Positions 20,024 to 30,604 of a stretch of 61,584 nucleotides of DNA are shown piece by piece (the stretch's first letter is position 1; each line of letters starts with the position of its first letter). The notes beneath the pieces are model-generated. The model did no database searches. It worked only from the letters and a program-made list of their open reading frames with translations, and was not told the DNA's origin. Made by a program: the position numbers and the translations under genes. This DNA is from Gammaproteobacteria bacterium (GTDB lineage Bacteria > Pseudomonadota > Gammaproteobacteria > Thiohalomonadales > Thiohalomonadaceae): assembly GCA_015231435.1 (NCBI GenBank), contig JADGBN010000001.1, positions 4,685-66,268 on the forward strand, given 5' to 3'.

Positions 20024-21730
20024 TTACTTTTTTTCTGCCATGCAGTAGCGGCGGCTCTGCTGCAACATCTCTTTTGCGTGGGTTCTTGTCAGTTCACTTA
20101 TTTGTGCGCCACCGGACATTCGTGCTATTTCGTCAACACGGCTCTGTTCATCAAGTGGTTTGACCAGCGTATTACTTTTGCCGTTACGTTTCACCTTATG
20201 GATAAGCAGATGCTGATCTCCCTGTGCGGCGACCTGGGGTTGATGGGTGATACAGATTACCTGGGTACGCTCCCCCAGTGCATGGAGTTGATACCCCACC
20301 ATTTCAGCCGTTTTACCCCCGACACCGACATCGACCTCATCAAAAATCATCGTCGAGACAGCGTGACTGCTGGCGAGAATCACCTGAATCGCAAGGCTGA
20401 TTCGTGATAGTTCGCCGCCAGAAGCGACTTTATTAAGTGGCTGAAACGGATGTCCGGGGTTGGTGCGCACCATAAATGCGATGCGCTCATGGCCATAAGG
20501 GGAGGGCGGAGATCTGTTGTCATGCAGTTTTTCCAGCTCAATCTGTATCGCTCCATCACCCATGCCAAGGGTGCGAATATTGGCGTTAATCGCCTTTTCC
20601 AGTGCTGTCGCAGCGCGTTCGCGAGCACGGCTAATGGTCACTGCCAGCTGTTGGTAATCGCTGCTAACGGCGTCAATCTCCTTGGTTATTTGCAGAACGC
20701 GGCTGTCACTGGCGTCCAGCGTTAACAGTTGTGCAGCGAGTTCATGGTATCTTTGCAACAGCGCCTCAGCCGGAATACGATGTTTTCGTGCCAAATCCTG
20801 TAAATGGGTGAGACGATCTTCCAGTTGCTGCAGACGTTCGGGGTCACTCTCGGCACGATCAAGATAGTGCTTTAACTCGGATGTCGCCTCATTTAGCTGA
20901 ATCGCCGCCCCCTCAAGCAGCTCTAAGGTTGATTGCAGCCGCGCATCGACAGTGACTAGACGGCTAATTTCACGCTCGACGCTTTGCACCTGTGATAGAA
21001 GTGAACCTGGGCCGCCATCATCACTGTTCAGTTGGTTATGAGCTGTGGCGATGGTGCTAATGATCTCGCTCATATGGCTAAGACGTTGGTATTCAGCCTC
21101 AATGGCTTCGGCCTCGCCCGGTTGTAAATTAAGCTGTTCAAGCTCCTGTAGCTGAAAACTGATGAGATCGTGTCGACTCTGACGATCCAATGCCTGTCGG
21201 GAGAGAACCTCCTGCTCCTCCATCAGTTGACGCCACTGTTGGTAGAGATCGGCAAGCTGTTTAATCTCTGTGGTAATGCCAGCGTAACTATCGAGCAGTT
21301 GGCGCTGCTGCTCACGGTTAAGCAGTGATTGGTGCGCGTGCTGACCATGCAGCTCAACTAAACCCTCTCCCAACTCTTTCAGGTGGGTAAGTGGCACGCT
21401 GTGACCATTAATATAACCCCGAGATCGCCCCTCAAGGCTGATGGTGCGGCGGATAATACACTCATCATTGGCATCTAGCTCACGTGCTGCTAACCACTCT
21501 TGAAGTTCGGGGCGGGCGCTTAAAGAGAAGATAGCGACAATTTCGGCACGTTCAGATCCTGGAGCGACTACGCCACTCTCGGCACGATCACCCAGCGCTA
21601 ACCCCAGGGCATTTAACAGAATCGACTTTCCGGCGCCGGTTTCGCCACTTAATACGGTCATGCCGGCAGTAAAATCGAGCGCAAGATCATCGACAATCGT
21701 GTAATTCTGAATTTGTAACGACAGCAGCAT
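20024..21730 (-). CDS. recN: DNA repair protein RecN
   Basis: A 568-residue SMC-like ATPase for double-strand-break repair. Walker A is SGETGAGKSILLNALG near residue 30, the ABC signature is VASGGELSRISLAIQ, and Walker B is TMIFDEVDVGVGGKTAE. A long coiled-coil middle (about 150-380) is rich in Leu, Gln and Glu. It follows nadK with a 7-base gap, the conserved nadK-recN arrangement, so the two are co-transcribed. Confidence 0.96.
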   Translation of the reverse strand: MLLSLQIQNYTIVDDLALDFTAGMTVLSGETGAGKSILLNALGLALGDRAESGVVAPGSERAEIVAIFSLSARPELQEWLAARELDANDECIIRRTISLEGRSRGYINGHSVPLTHLKELGEGLVELHGQHAHQSLLNREQQRQLLDSYAGITTEIKQLADLYQQWRQLMEEQEVLSRQALDRQSRHDLISFQLQELEQLNLQPGEAEAIEAEYQRLSHMSEIISTIATAHNQLNSDDGGPGSLLSQVQSVEREISRLVTVDARLQSTLELLEGAAIQLNEATSELKHYLDRAESDPERLQQLEDRLTHLQDLARKHRIPAEALLQRYHELAAQLLTLDASDSRVLQITKEIDAVSSDYQQLAVTISRARERAATALEKAINANIRTLGMGDGAIQIELEKLHDNRSPPSPYGHERIAFMVRTNPGHPFQPLNKVASGGELSRISLAIQVILASSHAVSTMIFDEVDVGVGGKTAEMVGYQLHALGERTQVICITHQPQVAAQGDQHLLIHKVKRNGKSNTLVKPLDEQSRVDEIARMSGGAQISELTRTHAKEMLQQSRRYCMAEKK

Positions 21731-21737
21731 CTTCTAA

Positions 21738-22607
21738 TTAACCCCAGCCCATCTTTGCACGTAGAATATGAAAATGGTTGTGCTCCATCGGGTGAATTAG
21801 GCGAATGGTGCTGCTGTGTTTGCTGATTTGAATGCGATCTGCACCCTGCAAGCGTTGGCTCTCCTGACCGTCACAACTGAGTTGTGCATGATGGCTCTCC
21901 TCCCCCTTGACGACAATTTCGATCATCGAATCAGCACAGACAACAATTGGTCGGTTACTAAGCGTATGCGGGCAGATAGGAACCAGTACCACGGCGTTAA
22001 TTTCAGGCTCCATTAAAGGGCCGCCGCCGGAGAGCGCATAAGCGGTAGAGCCGGTTGGGGTAGAGACAATCAGACCATCGGCGTTCATGGTTGCAATAAA
22101 GGTTCCATCAATACGGGTATCCATCTCCAGCATTCGCGCAACATCACGTTTATGCACAACCACATCATTAAATGCGCAGTTTACGCTCAAAACCTCATCG
22201 CCACGCAGCACTCTGCACTGCAACATAAAGCGATCTTCCTGCTGAAAGTGGCCGGCGAAAATCTCATCCAGTTTCTCATGGGTCTCGTTCGGGGAGATGT
22301 CGGTCAAAAATCCGAGGCGTCCAAGGTTTAAACCCACCATGGCAATATCACCCAAGGCACCTAGAGAGCGGGCAACGCCGAGAAATGTGCCATCACCCCC
22401 GACCACGATGACCAGTTCACAGCGTTTGGCCATGACTTCACGGCTAGCAATCTCAAAGCCATGGTTTGGCCAAACCTTGGCAGTCTCCTGATCGAGTAAA
22501 ACGGTCACCGTTTTACCGCGCAGATATCGGCCTAGGTCGCATAATGCCTTGCTGACAGTAGGCGCGGCGTACTTGCCCACAATCCCTACAGTTTTAAATG
22601 CGTTCAT
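21738..22607 (-). CDS. nadK: NAD kinase
   Basis: A 289-residue enzyme that phosphorylates NAD+ to NADP+. The catalytic GGDGTFLGVAR motif and the NAD-binding stretch NADGLIVSTPTGSTAYALSG are intact. The start is ATG at 22607 (MNAFKTVGIVGKY), the normal family N-terminus; the longer frame to 22805 would run into hrcA. It is divergent from hrcA with 139 bases between the starts. Confidence 0.96.
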   Translation of the reverse strand: MNAFKTVGIVGKYAAPTVSKALCDLGRYLRGKTVTVLLDQETAKVWPNHGFEIASREVMAKRCELVIVVGGDGTFLGVARSLGALGDIAMVGLNLGRLGFLTDISPNETHEKLDEIFAGHFQQEDRFMLQCRVLRGDEVLSVNCAFNDVVVHKRDVARMLEMDTRIDGTFIATMNADGLIVSTPTGSTAYALSGGGPLMEPEINAVVLVPICPHTLSNRPIVVCADSMIEIVVKGEESHHAQLSCDGQESQRLQGADRIQISKHSSTIRLIHPMEHNHFHILRAKMGWG

Positions 22608-22746
22608 AATTAAATAGCCTCGAATTGAATGTTTTTGTATAAAGGTGACGTTATCACGAAGATTGCCGGTTGCCAAACCTCTCATTGCTTTGTAGCATCG
22701 TCGCCACAGCAACCTTGCTGATAACCGATAAAGCAGAATCAGGCAG

Positions 22747-23814
22747 ATGAGACGAGTAAAGAGAGTGCAGTCAGAGGAGGGTGAACTTGATACCCGTGCC
22801 CGCACACTGCTAAAAAGACTGATTGAGTGCTACATAAGCGATGGTCAACCGATTGGCTCCCGTACCTTAGCCAATGAAAGTGAGCTTGATCTCAGTTCTG
22901 CCACCATTCGTAATGTCATGTCACTGTTGGATGATGAAGGTTATATTACATCGCCGCATACCTCGTCAGGTCGCATTCCCACTGCCAAAGGGTACCGATT
23001 CTTTATCGATAAACTGATGAAGGTGCAAAAAGCCAAGACACATGAGTTCAACCAGTTTCGCAGTAAAATCGAACAAGTATCTGAAACAAATACGATTATC
23101 TCTATGGTATCAGAGGAGTTATCACATCTGACATCGCTTGCCGGGGTGGTTATGATCCCAATATTTGAACAGGTGACCTTACGGCAAATTGAGTTTCTTC
23201 CCATCTCGGGACGACGCATTCTCGTTATTCTAGTGACCAATGATCAAAACATCCAGAACCGCATTATTAATATTGATGGGGATCTGAGTCGCTCACAACT
23301 TGAGCAGGCTGCCAATTATCTTAATAGCCTCTTTTTTGGTAAAAGCATTCACGAAATCCGCAGCCAGCTTTTGCAGAGTATGGAACGCGCCAAGGTAGAG
23401 CTCAATGCGATGATGAGCAGCGCGATTAAAATGGCGGAGAAGACCTTTAGTCGCGGTGAGAATGAAAGTCATGACTGCGTGATAGCCGGGCAAACCAACC
23501 TAATGGAGTATAGCGAGATAGGTGATCTGGATAAACTGCGCCAACTCTTTGATGCCTTTAACCAGAAACGGGAGATCCTCCATCTTTTCGATAAATCCCT
23601 AACGGCGCGTGGCGTGCAGATTTATGTTGGTCAGGAGTCGGGTTATAAAGTGCTTGATAGTTGTAGCATTATTACCTCACCCTACCATATTGACGGCGAG
23701 CAGATTGGGGTGCTCGGAGTCATCGGCCCAACCCGTATGGCCTATGATCGCGTAGTGCCCATTGTCGATATTACAGCAAAAGTACTCGGTTCAGTATTGA
23801 ATCATCAGACATAA
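22747..23814 (+). CDS. hrcA: heat-inducible transcription repressor HrcA
   Basis: A 355-residue repressor of chaperone genes. The N-terminal winged helix (TLLKRLIECYISDGQPIGSR, SSATIRNVMSLL) and SPHTSSGRIPTAKGYRFFID are diagnostic. The C-terminal domain includes IITSPYHIDGEQIGVLGVIG. HrcA normally binds the CIRCE palindrome; I see none before grpE or dnaK in this window, so its target may be elsewhere, for example groESL. It lies upstream of grpE, the typical order. Confidence 0.95.
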   Translation: MRRVKRVQSEEGELDTRARTLLKRLIECYISDGQPIGSRTLANESELDLSSATIRNVMSLLDDEGYITSPHTSSGRIPTAKGYRFFIDKLMKVQKAKTHEFNQFRSKIEQVSETNTIISMVSEELSHLTSLAGVVMIPIFEQVTLRQIEFLPISGRRILVILVTNDQNIQNRIINIDGDLSRSQLEQAANYLNSLFFGKSIHEIRSQLLQSMERAKVELNAMMSSAIKMAEKTFSRGENESHDCVIAGQTNLMEYSEIGDLDKLRQLFDAFNQKREILHLFDKSLTARGVQIYVGQESGYKVLDSCSIITSPYHIDGEQIGVLGVIGPTRMAYDRVVPIVDITAKVLGSVLNHQT

Positions 23815-23947
23815 ACCCCATAACGGGTGCAGTTAATAATAAAGTTCCGACAGTTAAGCCGTGCCAAAGCGTATTCGGCAGATGAGCTGTAGATGCGATA
23901 ACCGCTGACTTTAATCTTCCCATGAAAAAATAAGGAGCCGAGCAAAG

Positions 23948-24607
23948 ATGCAGGAAGTGACGCAAGAACCAGAAAACAATAGCAATGACGACATCTCTCC
24001 AACAATACCCCCCGCAGCAGGCAGTCCAGAGACTCCGGTTGCAGACGCATTACCGCAGCGTAGTGACGAGGCGGATAAAGAGATTAGTAAAGAGGAGTTT
24101 GACTCCCTATCACAGCAGCTTGAAGATGCCTTGGTTAAAGTGACCCAGAGTCGTGAACAGGCGATTCGGATGCAGGCTGAGTTAGAAAACAGCCAGCGTC
24201 GCGCCCGTCGCGATATTGAAAATGCCCATAAATATGGAAGTGAAAAGCTGCTGCAGGAGCTTTTGCCTGTCAAAGATAGCCTCGAACTCGGCATTCATGC
24301 GGCCACCGGTGATGATGCGATCACCGCCAAGTTTCGTGAGGGGAGTGAGTTGACCTTAAAGTTGCTGACAACCGTACTGGAAAAAAATGGTGTTATCGAG
24401 GTCAACCCTTTGGGCGAGCTATTCAATCCGGCACTGCATCAGGCGGTCTCGATGCAGGAGTCTACCAGTCACGATCCCAATACCGTCATGATGGTGATGC
24501 AAAAAGGGTATACCTTGAATGAGCGCCTTGTTCGTCCGGCAATGGTTCTGGTTAGTAAGCGGCCTGCAGGTAGTGACAATCATCCGACGATTGATGCCAC
24601 CGCCTGA
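23948..24607 (+). CDS. grpE: nucleotide exchange factor GrpE
   Basis: A 219-residue DnaK co-chaperone. The first 50 residues are acidic, Pro-rich and probably disordered, followed by the long coiled-coil (QLEDALVKVTQSREQAIRMQ) and the C-terminal beta domain (NPLGELFNPALHQAVSM, VMQKGYTLNERLVRPAMVLV). AAGGAG lies about 11 bases before the ATG. It is a separate unit or read-through from hrcA. Confidence 0.96.
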   Translation: MQEVTQEPENNSNDDISPTIPPAAGSPETPVADALPQRSDEADKEISKEEFDSLSQQLEDALVKVTQSREQAIRMQAELENSQRRARRDIENAHKYGSEKLLQELLPVKDSLELGIHAATGDDAITAKFREGSELTLKLLTTVLEKNGVIEVNPLGELFNPALHQAVSMQESTSHDPNTVMMVMQKGYTLNERLVRPAMVLVSKRPAGSDNHPTIDATA

Positions 24608-24659
24608 CCATCCATGTAGGGAGAAGCGGCTACTGTCGATTCATAACCATAAATAAATA

Positions 24660-24687
24660 GTTGAATCGATACTCAAAGTCCCTATTT
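24660..24687 (+). promoter_or_regulatory. putative sigma-32 heat-shock promoter of dnaK
   Basis: GTTGAA (24660-24665) and CCCTATTT (24680-24687) are separated by 14 bases. The established RpoH consensus is CTTGAA, 13-17 bases, CCCCATNT; here there is one mismatch in each element. The site lies about 50 bases before the dnaK start, where a heat-shock promoter is expected. Confidence 0.65.
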
Positions 24688-24740
24688 AGCGTGTAACTAT
24701 TTAACGCCTTCGGGCAACAACAAATTTTTAGGAGATTATG

Positions 24741-26681
24741 ATGGGAAAGACAATTGGCATAGATTTGGGCACGACTAACTCCTGCGTGGCAGTGATGGAG
24801 GGGGGAGTACCACGGGTCATTGAAAATAGTGAGGGCGACCGGACAACGCCCTCCATTATCGCCTACAGCAAGGATGATGATGAGGTTCTGGTGGGACAGT
24901 CGGCTAAACGGCAGGCGGTTACGAATCCTGAAAACACGCTTTATGCAATTAAACGCCTGATTGGCCGTCGCTTTGCTGAAGATGCCGTGCAAAAAGATAT
25001 CAAGCTGGTTCCCTATAAAATAGTTAAAGCTGATAACGGTGATGCCTGGGTTGAGGTAAAGGGCAAGAAGATGGCTGCCCCTGAAATTTCGGCAAAAGTG
25101 TTGCAGAAGATGAAAAAGACTGCCGAGGAGTATCTCGGTGAAGAGGTGACTGACGCGGTCATTACCGTACCGGCCTATTTTAATGATTCGCAACGTCAGG
25201 CAACCAAGGATGCGGGTCGTATTGCCGGCCTGAATGTAAAACGCATTATTAACGAGCCGACCGCCGCAGCGCTCGCCTTCGGAATGGATAAAAAGCAGGG
25301 CGGTGATCGCAAAATTGCCGTCTATGACCTTGGCGGTGGTACTTTTGATATTTCAGTCATCGAGATCACTGAAATTGATGGTGAGCATCAGTTTGAAGTG
25401 CTCTCTACCAATGGCGACACCTTTCTCGGCGGCGAAGATTTTGATATGCGCATTATTGAATACATCTCCGATGATTTCAAAAAACAGCAAGGTTTTGATC
25501 TGCATAACGATCCATTGGCACTGCAGCGTCTGAAAGAGGCGGCTGAAAAGGCAAAAATTGAGCTCTCAAATAGTCAGCAGACAGAAATTAACCTCCCTTA
25601 TATCACCGCTGATGCGAATGGTCCCAAACATCTTAACATGAAGATTAATCGGGCAAAGTTGGAGTCACTGGTTGAGGAGTTGGTTAACCGCACCCTAAAG
25701 CCATGTCAGACAGCGCTTGTCGATGCCGGACTCTCTGCAAGTGATATTGACGATATCATTCTGGTTGGCGGTCAAACCCGTATGCCGCTGGTACAAGAGG
25801 CCGTTAAAAAACTCTTTGGCAAAGAGCCGCGTAAAGATATTAACCCGGATGAGGCAGTGGCCATTGGCGCAGCGATTCAGGGTGGCGTACTGGGCGGTGA
25901 GGTGAAGGATGTCCTGCTGCTGGATGTAACGCCGCTCTCCTTGGGTATTGAGACGATGGGTGGTGTGATGACCAAGCTCATTGAAAAGAATACTACTATC
26001 CCGACTAAAGCGACTCAGGTCTTCTCCACTGCGGATGATAACCAGACAGCGGTAACGGTTCATGTCCTGCAGGGTGAGCGTGAGATGGCGTCAGCCAATA
26101 AATCTTTGGGGCGTTTTGACTTAAGCGATATTCCACCTGCACCGCGCGGTATGCCGCAAATCGAGGTGACTTTTGATATTGACTCCAACGGTATTCTAAA
26201 CGTTTCGGCGAAAGATAAGGGTACAGGTAAGGAGCAGAACATTATTATTAAAGCATCCTCCGGCTTAAGTGACAGTGAAATTGAAAAGATGGTGAATGAC
26301 GCCGAGATCCATGCTGAAGAGGATCGCAAGTTCCACGAACTGGTTACGGTTCGCAACCAAGCTGATGCCATGATTCATGCCACCGAGAAGTCGCTGGCTG
26401 AGGCGGGTGATAAGGTTGATGCCAGTGAAAAAGCCGCCATTGAAAAGGCTGTTAGCGAATTAAAAGAGGCACTCAAGGGCAACAGCAAGGATGAGATTGA
26501 GGCCAAAACCAAAGCACTTACTGACGCTTCGGGAAAAATGGCTGAAAAACTATATGCTAAACAGGCTGAAGAGAGTAATACCGAGAGTGCAAAACCTGAT
26601 GCCAATAGCGGCAAGAGCGGCAAGAGCGGCGCAGATGATGTCGTCGATGCTGAGTTTGAAGAGGTTGACGACAAAAAATAG
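24741..26681 (+). CDS. dnaK: molecular chaperone DnaK (Hsp70)
   Basis: A 646-residue ATP-dependent chaperone. The ATPase domain shows [33 protein letters not shown] and [14 protein letters not shown]; the substrate domain follows from about 390, and the C-terminus ends in the acidic EEVDDKK. Of two adjacent ATG codons I chose 24741, which leaves six bases after AGGAG; 24738 would be too close. dnaJ follows after 15 bases. Confidence 0.98.
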   Translation: MGKTIGIDLGTTNSCVAVMEGGVPRVIENSEGDRTTPSIIAYSKDDDEVLVGQSAKRQAVTNPENTLYAIKRLIGRRFAEDAVQKDIKLVPYKIVKADNGDAWVEVKGKKMAAPEISAKVLQKMKKTAEEYLGEEVTDAVITVPAYFNDSQRQATKDAGRIAGLNVKRIINEPTAAALAFGMDKKQGGDRKIAVYDLGGGTFDISVIEITEIDGEHQFEVLSTNGDTFLGGEDFDMRIIEYISDDFKKQQGFDLHNDPLALQRLKEAAEKAKIELSNSQQTEINLPYITADANGPKHLNMKINRAKLESLVEELVNRTLKPCQTALVDAGLSASDIDDIILVGGQTRMPLVQEAVKKLFGKEPRKDINPDEAVAIGAAIQGGVLGGEVKDVLLLDVTPLSLGIETMGGVMTKLIEKNTTIPTKATQVFSTADDNQTAVTVHVLQGEREMASANKSLGRFDLSDIPPAPRGMPQIEVTFDIDSNGILNVSAKDKGTGKEQNIIIKASSGLSDSEIEKMVNDAEIHAEEDRKFHELVTVRNQADAMIHATEKSLAEAGDKVDASEKAAIEKAVSELKEALKGNSKDEIEAKTKALTDASGKMAEKLYAKQAEESNTESAKPDANSGKSGKSGADDVVDAEFEEVDDKK

Positions 26682-26696
26682 GTCAAGAAGGTCACT

Positions 26697-27833
26697 ATGT
26701 CCAAACGCGATTATTATGAAGTTCTCGGGCTGCAAAAGAATGCCACTGAGAGTGAGATAAAGAAGGCATTCAAACGGTTAGCGATGAAATTTCATCCAGA
26801 TCGTAACCCTGGTCCAGATGCTGAAGATAAGTTTAAAGAGGCTAAGGAAGCCTATGATATTCTTTCGGATGCGCAAAAAAGAGCAGCTTACGACCAGTTT
26901 GGACACGCCGGTGTTGAAGGTGCCGGCGGGTTTGGTGGCGCTCGGGGGGGGGGCAGTTTTAATGATATCTTCGGAGATGTCTTCGGAGATATTTTTGGTG
27001 GTAGCGGTGGTGGGCGCAGTGGAGGATCGCGAGTTCAACGCGGCGCCGATCTACGTTATAACCTTGAACTCGATCTTGAAAAAGCGGTTCAGGGTACCAC
27101 CGTTAAAATTCGCGTCCCCACTCAGGTAAGCTGTGAAGCCTGTGAGGGTAGTGGTGCCAAAAAGGGGAGTAGTCCGGTTACCTGTCCTACCTGTCATGGG
27201 CAGGGTCAGGTACGCATGCAGCAGGGATTTTTTTCACTGCAGCAGGCCTGTCCCCATTGTCGCGGCAGCGGCAAAATCATTAAAGATCCCTGCAATGAGT
27301 GTCATGGCCATGGCCGCGTTGAGAAACAGAAGACCCTGTCAGTTAAAGTACCTGCGGGGGTTGATAACGGCGACCGTATTCGCCTTAATGGTGAGGGTGA
27401 GGCGGGCGCAAATAGCGGCCCTGCCGGGGATCTTTATGTTCAGATCCATGTGCGTGAACACCCTATTTTTAAGCGTGAAGGGGGCGATCTCTATTGTGAG
27501 GTGCCGGTTAGTTTTGTCGCTGCAGCATTAGGCGGAGAGCTCGATGTTCCCACCTTAAGTGGCAAGGTTAAGCTAAAGATACCCGCTGAGAGTCAAACTG
27601 GTAAGCTCTTTCGCCTGCGAGGTAAAGGGGTGCAGTCCGTGAGGGGTGGTGCCGTCGGTGATCTGCTCTGCCGGATTGTGATTGAAACCCCAGTTAATCT
27701 AACTGCACGCCAGAAAGAGCTGCTCCAGGCGTTTGAGGATGAGGTTAAAGGGGGTGGCCATTCAACCCACTCACCCAAACATAATAGCTGGCTTGACGGG
27801 GTTAAAAAATTTATTGATGAGATGAAGTTCTAG
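26697..27833 (+). CDS. dnaJ: molecular chaperone DnaJ (Hsp40, type I)
   Basis: A 378-residue type I J-protein. J domain residues 1-70 carry the HPD motif (KFHPDRNPG), a Gly/Phe-rich linker covers about 75-115, and four zinc repeats follow ([36 protein letters not shown]). Two C-terminal substrate-binding beta domains complete it. It stimulates DnaK ATPase. A strong terminator follows. Confidence 0.98.
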   Translation: MSKRDYYEVLGLQKNATESEIKKAFKRLAMKFHPDRNPGPDAEDKFKEAKEAYDILSDAQKRAAYDQFGHAGVEGAGGFGGARGGGSFNDIFGDVFGDIFGGSGGGRSGGSRVQRGADLRYNLELDLEKAVQGTTVKIRVPTQVSCEACEGSGAKKGSSPVTCPTCHGQGQVRMQQGFFSLQQACPHCRGSGKIIKDPCNECHGHGRVEKQKTLSVKVPAGVDNGDRIRLNGEGEAGANSGPAGDLYVQIHVREHPIFKREGGDLYCEVPVSFVAAALGGELDVPTLSGKVKLKIPAESQTGKLFRLRGKGVQSVRGGAVGDLLCRIVIETPVNLTARQKELLQAFEDEVKGGGHSTHSPKHNSWLDGVKKFIDEMKF

Positions 27834-27853
27834 AAAATATTTTAGAATAACAA

Positions 27854-27889
27854 GGGCAGGGGATGCCTACATCTCCTGCCCCTTTTTTT
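27854..27889 (+). terminator. Rho-independent terminator after dnaJ
   Basis: A 12-bp stem (27854-27865 with 27870-27881, one G-T pair) with loop CCTA is followed by seven T residues at 27883-27889. It closes the dnaK-dnaJ unit and slightly overlaps the end of the convergent fumarase gene. Confidence 0.92.
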
Positions 27890-29525
27890 AGGGGTGATAA
27901 AGATCATTGCCCTTATCATCAACAACAATAAATGCAGGAAAGTTCTCTACTTCAATGCGATATATCGCCTCCATTCCTAATTCAGGAAAAGCGATGACTT
28001 CTACCTTGCGAATACTCTGCTGTGCCAGCTGCGCCGCCGCACCACCGATAGATCCTAAATAGAAGCCGCCATAGCGCTGACAGCTACGGGTGACCGCATC
28101 ACTACGATTGCCTTTAGCCAGCATAATAAGTGACGCCCCGTGAGATTGAAAAAGTTCAACATAACTATCCATGCGACCCGCCGTCGTCGGTCCGAATGAG
28201 CCTGAGGGAAGCCCGTCAGGCTGCTTGGCCGGCCCTGCGTAATAGATAATATGATGATGAAAAAAGTCGGGGAGGGGCTCGCCGGCATCAAGGCACGCCT
28301 TAAGCTTGGCGTGGGCAATATCACGGGCAACGATAATCGGCCCACTGAGCGCCAGACGCGTGGTTACCGGATATCGAGAGAGGAGTTCTCGAATGGCAGA
28401 GATCGGCTGCCGCAGATCGACAGGGATCACCGCAGCGGCTGTTTGACTGCTGATGAGTCCTTGCTGGGGTAAAAAGCGGGCAGGGTTGTGCTCTAAACGC
28501 TCTAACCAGATCCCTTGCCGGTCAATTCGTCCCAATATATTGCGATCGGCAGAGCAGGAGACTCCAATACCGACCGGACAGGAGGCGCCATGGCGGGGGA
28601 GTCGAACAACGCGCACATCATGGGCAAAATATTTACCGCCAAACTGAGCCCCCATACCAAGCTCTTGGGTAAGCGCTAAAATCTCTGCTTCAACTGCCGG
28701 ATCACGAAAAGCAGCGCCACTACCGTCACTCTGTAGTGGCAGATTATCAAGATAATGCGCCGAGGCTAATTTCACCATTTTTAAATTAGCTTCGGCGGAG
28801 GTACCACCGACAACAACTGCCAGATGGTAAGGGGGGCAGGCGGAGACTCCCAGTAGGGGTAGCTTCGCTTTCATAAATTCGCGCAACGATGCTGGATTTA
28901 GTAACGCTTTTGTCTCCTGGAAGAGGAACGTTTTATTCGCTGAACCGCCCCCTTTGGTAATAAAAAGAAAATCATAGCTATCACCAACCGTAGCCTCAAT
29001 GTCAATTTGTGCGGGAAGATTATTACCGCTATTTTTCTCTTCAAAGAAGGTGACTGGCAGTAGTTGTGAGTAACGTAAATTATGATTTGCAAACGCAGCG
29101 GCAATGCCACTGCTCAGCGCGGCCTGATCACTCATTGCCGCACCTTCTGGATCGCTATCAAGCCATATTTGTTGCCCTTTTTTTGCCATGACAATCGCCG
29201 TCCCCGTATCCTGACAGCCGGGTAGTACCCCCTGTGCGGCAATCACCGCATTTTTTAAGAGCTCAGTGGCAACAAATCGGTCGTTATCAGAGGCCTCCTC
29301 ATCGTTAAGGATATTGCTTAGTTGCTGTAGGTGGGAGGTTCGGTAAAAGTGCGATACCGCAACAACTGCCGCTTCAGCCAATAAGGTAAGTGCCTGAGGT
29401 TTGACGTGAACCATCGTTCTACCTGCATAGCTGCCGCAACTCACGTCGCTTTGACTGATTAGATCGTAAACGGTCTCGTGCGGTCCTAACGCTTGAGGCG
29501 GTGTGTTGTGATCTGGCACCGTCAT
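27888..29525 (-). CDS. fumA: class I fumarate hydratase (homodimeric, Fe-S)
   Basis: A 545-residue 4Fe-4S fumarase that interconverts fumarate and malate in the TCA cycle. Cluster-binding cysteines are in [19 protein letters not shown] and [21 protein letters not shown]-type residues and [15 protein letters not shown] mark the alpha and beta halves fused in one chain. The ATG at 29525 overlaps the mdh stop (TGATG), so it is translationally coupled to malate dehydrogenase. The symbol follows E. coli class I usage. Confidence 0.93.
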   Translation of the reverse strand: MTVPDHNTPPQALGPHETVYDLISQSDVSCGSYAGRTMVHVKPQALTLLAEAAVVAVSHFYRTSHLQQLSNILNDEEASDNDRFVATELLKNAVIAAQGVLPGCQDTGTAIVMAKKGQQIWLDSDPEGAAMSDQAALSSGIAAAFANHNLRYSQLLPVTFFEEKNSGNNLPAQIDIEATVGDSYDFLFITKGGGSANKTFLFQETKALLNPASLREFMKAKLPLLGVSACPPYHLAVVVGGTSAEANLKMVKLASAHYLDNLPLQSDGSGAAFRDPAVEAEILALTQELGMGAQFGGKYFAHDVRVVRLPRHGASCPVGIGVSCSADRNILGRIDRQGIWLERLEHNPARFLPQQGLISSQTAAAVIPVDLRQPISAIRELLSRYPVTTRLALSGPIIVARDIAHAKLKACLDAGEPLPDFFHHHIIYYAGPAKQPDGLPSGSFGPTTAGRMDSYVELFQSHGASLIMLAKGNRSDAVTRSCQRYGGFYLGSIGGAAAQLAQQSIRKVEVIAFPELGMEAIYRIEVENFPAFIVVDDKGNDLYHP

Positions 29526-30466
29526 CAACGCATTAATCCTGCGGTAATCACGCTCTTGCTAACTGCATGGACGGTATTATCAAGCATCTCCTGCTCCTCT
29601 GGGGTGAGCTCTATTTCAATAATACGCTCCAGTCCGTTGGCCCCGAGCACCGCCGGCACACCGATAAAAAGCCCCTCTACCCCATATTCCCCCTGACACA
29701 GCACCGAGGAGCAGATCACTCTGCGTTTATCTAAAATTAGTGCCTCAACCATCTCTAAAATAGCGCCGGCAGAGCTAAAGTAGGCACTACCATCACCCAG
29801 CAGATTGACAATTTCGGTTCCCGCTTCACGTGTTCTTTCCACGACCTTGTTAATCTGCTCAGCGGTCATAATTGCCGCAAGCGGGATGCCACCAACCGTA
29901 GCTGTGCGGGTGATCGGAATCATCGTTGGCCCATGTCCCCCCATCACCAGGCAAGCGACATCTTCGGGGGAGAGGTTGGTCTCCAGCGCAACAAAGTTTC
30001 TAAAGCGACTGCTATCAAGGGCACCTGACAGACCAATGACACGGTTTTTGGGAAATCCGGTCAGTTCATAAAATGCCTGTGACATGGTATCAACGGGATT
30101 AGTAGAGATAATAACATAGGCATCAGGCGCAAACTTTTTGACCTCTAGTGAGACTGCGGTGATAATGGCAAGGTTAATTGAAAGGAGATCTTCACGGGTC
30201 ATGTGCGGGCGACGCGGCATACCGGCGGTTATTACGACAACATTAGCGCCGCTAATTGCCGCAAAATCTGCACTGGCAGTCAGTTCAATATCACTTTTGG
30301 CATGAGCCCGAAGCGCGAGAATATCGAGAACTTTCCCTTGTGAGGAGTTAAGTTTTTCTGGCAGGTCAAGAAGAACGATATCGCCCAGTTGTGCCTGCGT
30401 GATCATCATCGCTAACATACTGCCGATATGTCCTGCGCCGATTAGTGCTATCTTCTTTCTCTGCAT
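29525..30466 (-). CDS. mdh: malate dehydrogenase, LDH-like type
   Basis: A 313-residue NAD-dependent dehydrogenase. The N-terminal [10 protein letters not shown] is the nucleotide-binding loop. The substrate loop ([14 protein letters not shown]) has the Arg pair of malate dehydrogenases, and the catalytic His lies in [11 protein letters not shown]. It belongs to the LDH-like/archaeal-type MDH group rather than the E. coli type. It is the first gene of an mdh-fum operon that performs two consecutive TCA steps. Confidence 0.93.
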   Translation of the reverse strand: MQRKKIALIGAGHIGSMLAMMITQAQLGDIVLLDLPEKLNSSQGKVLDILALRAHAKSDIELTASADFAAISGANVVVITAGMPRRPHMTREDLLSINLAIITAVSLEVKKFAPDAYVIISTNPVDTMSQAFYELTGFPKNRVIGLSGALDSSRFRNFVALETNLSPEDVACLVMGGHGPTMIPITRTATVGGIPLAAIMTAEQINKVVERTREAGTEIVNLLGDGSAYFSSAGAILEMVEALILDKRRVICSSVLCQGEYGVEGLFIGVPAVLGANGLERIIEIELTPEEQEMLDNTVHAVSKSVITAGLMR

Positions 30467-30604
30467 GATTGTTTCCGCGAAGTGATATTAAAAATAGTGA
30501 TAAGTTTACGTTGTAGGGGAGAGAGACACAACCTCACAAAGTAGTTTAAAGCACCTTTAGAATCATTAGCGATTTATTTTAATTATATTAATTCAATAAC
30601 TTAT

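Noticed and set aside
23815-24740. CIRCE operator upstream of grpE or dnaK
   Set aside because: No TTAGCACTC/GAGTGCTAA-like inverted repeat could be read in either gap.
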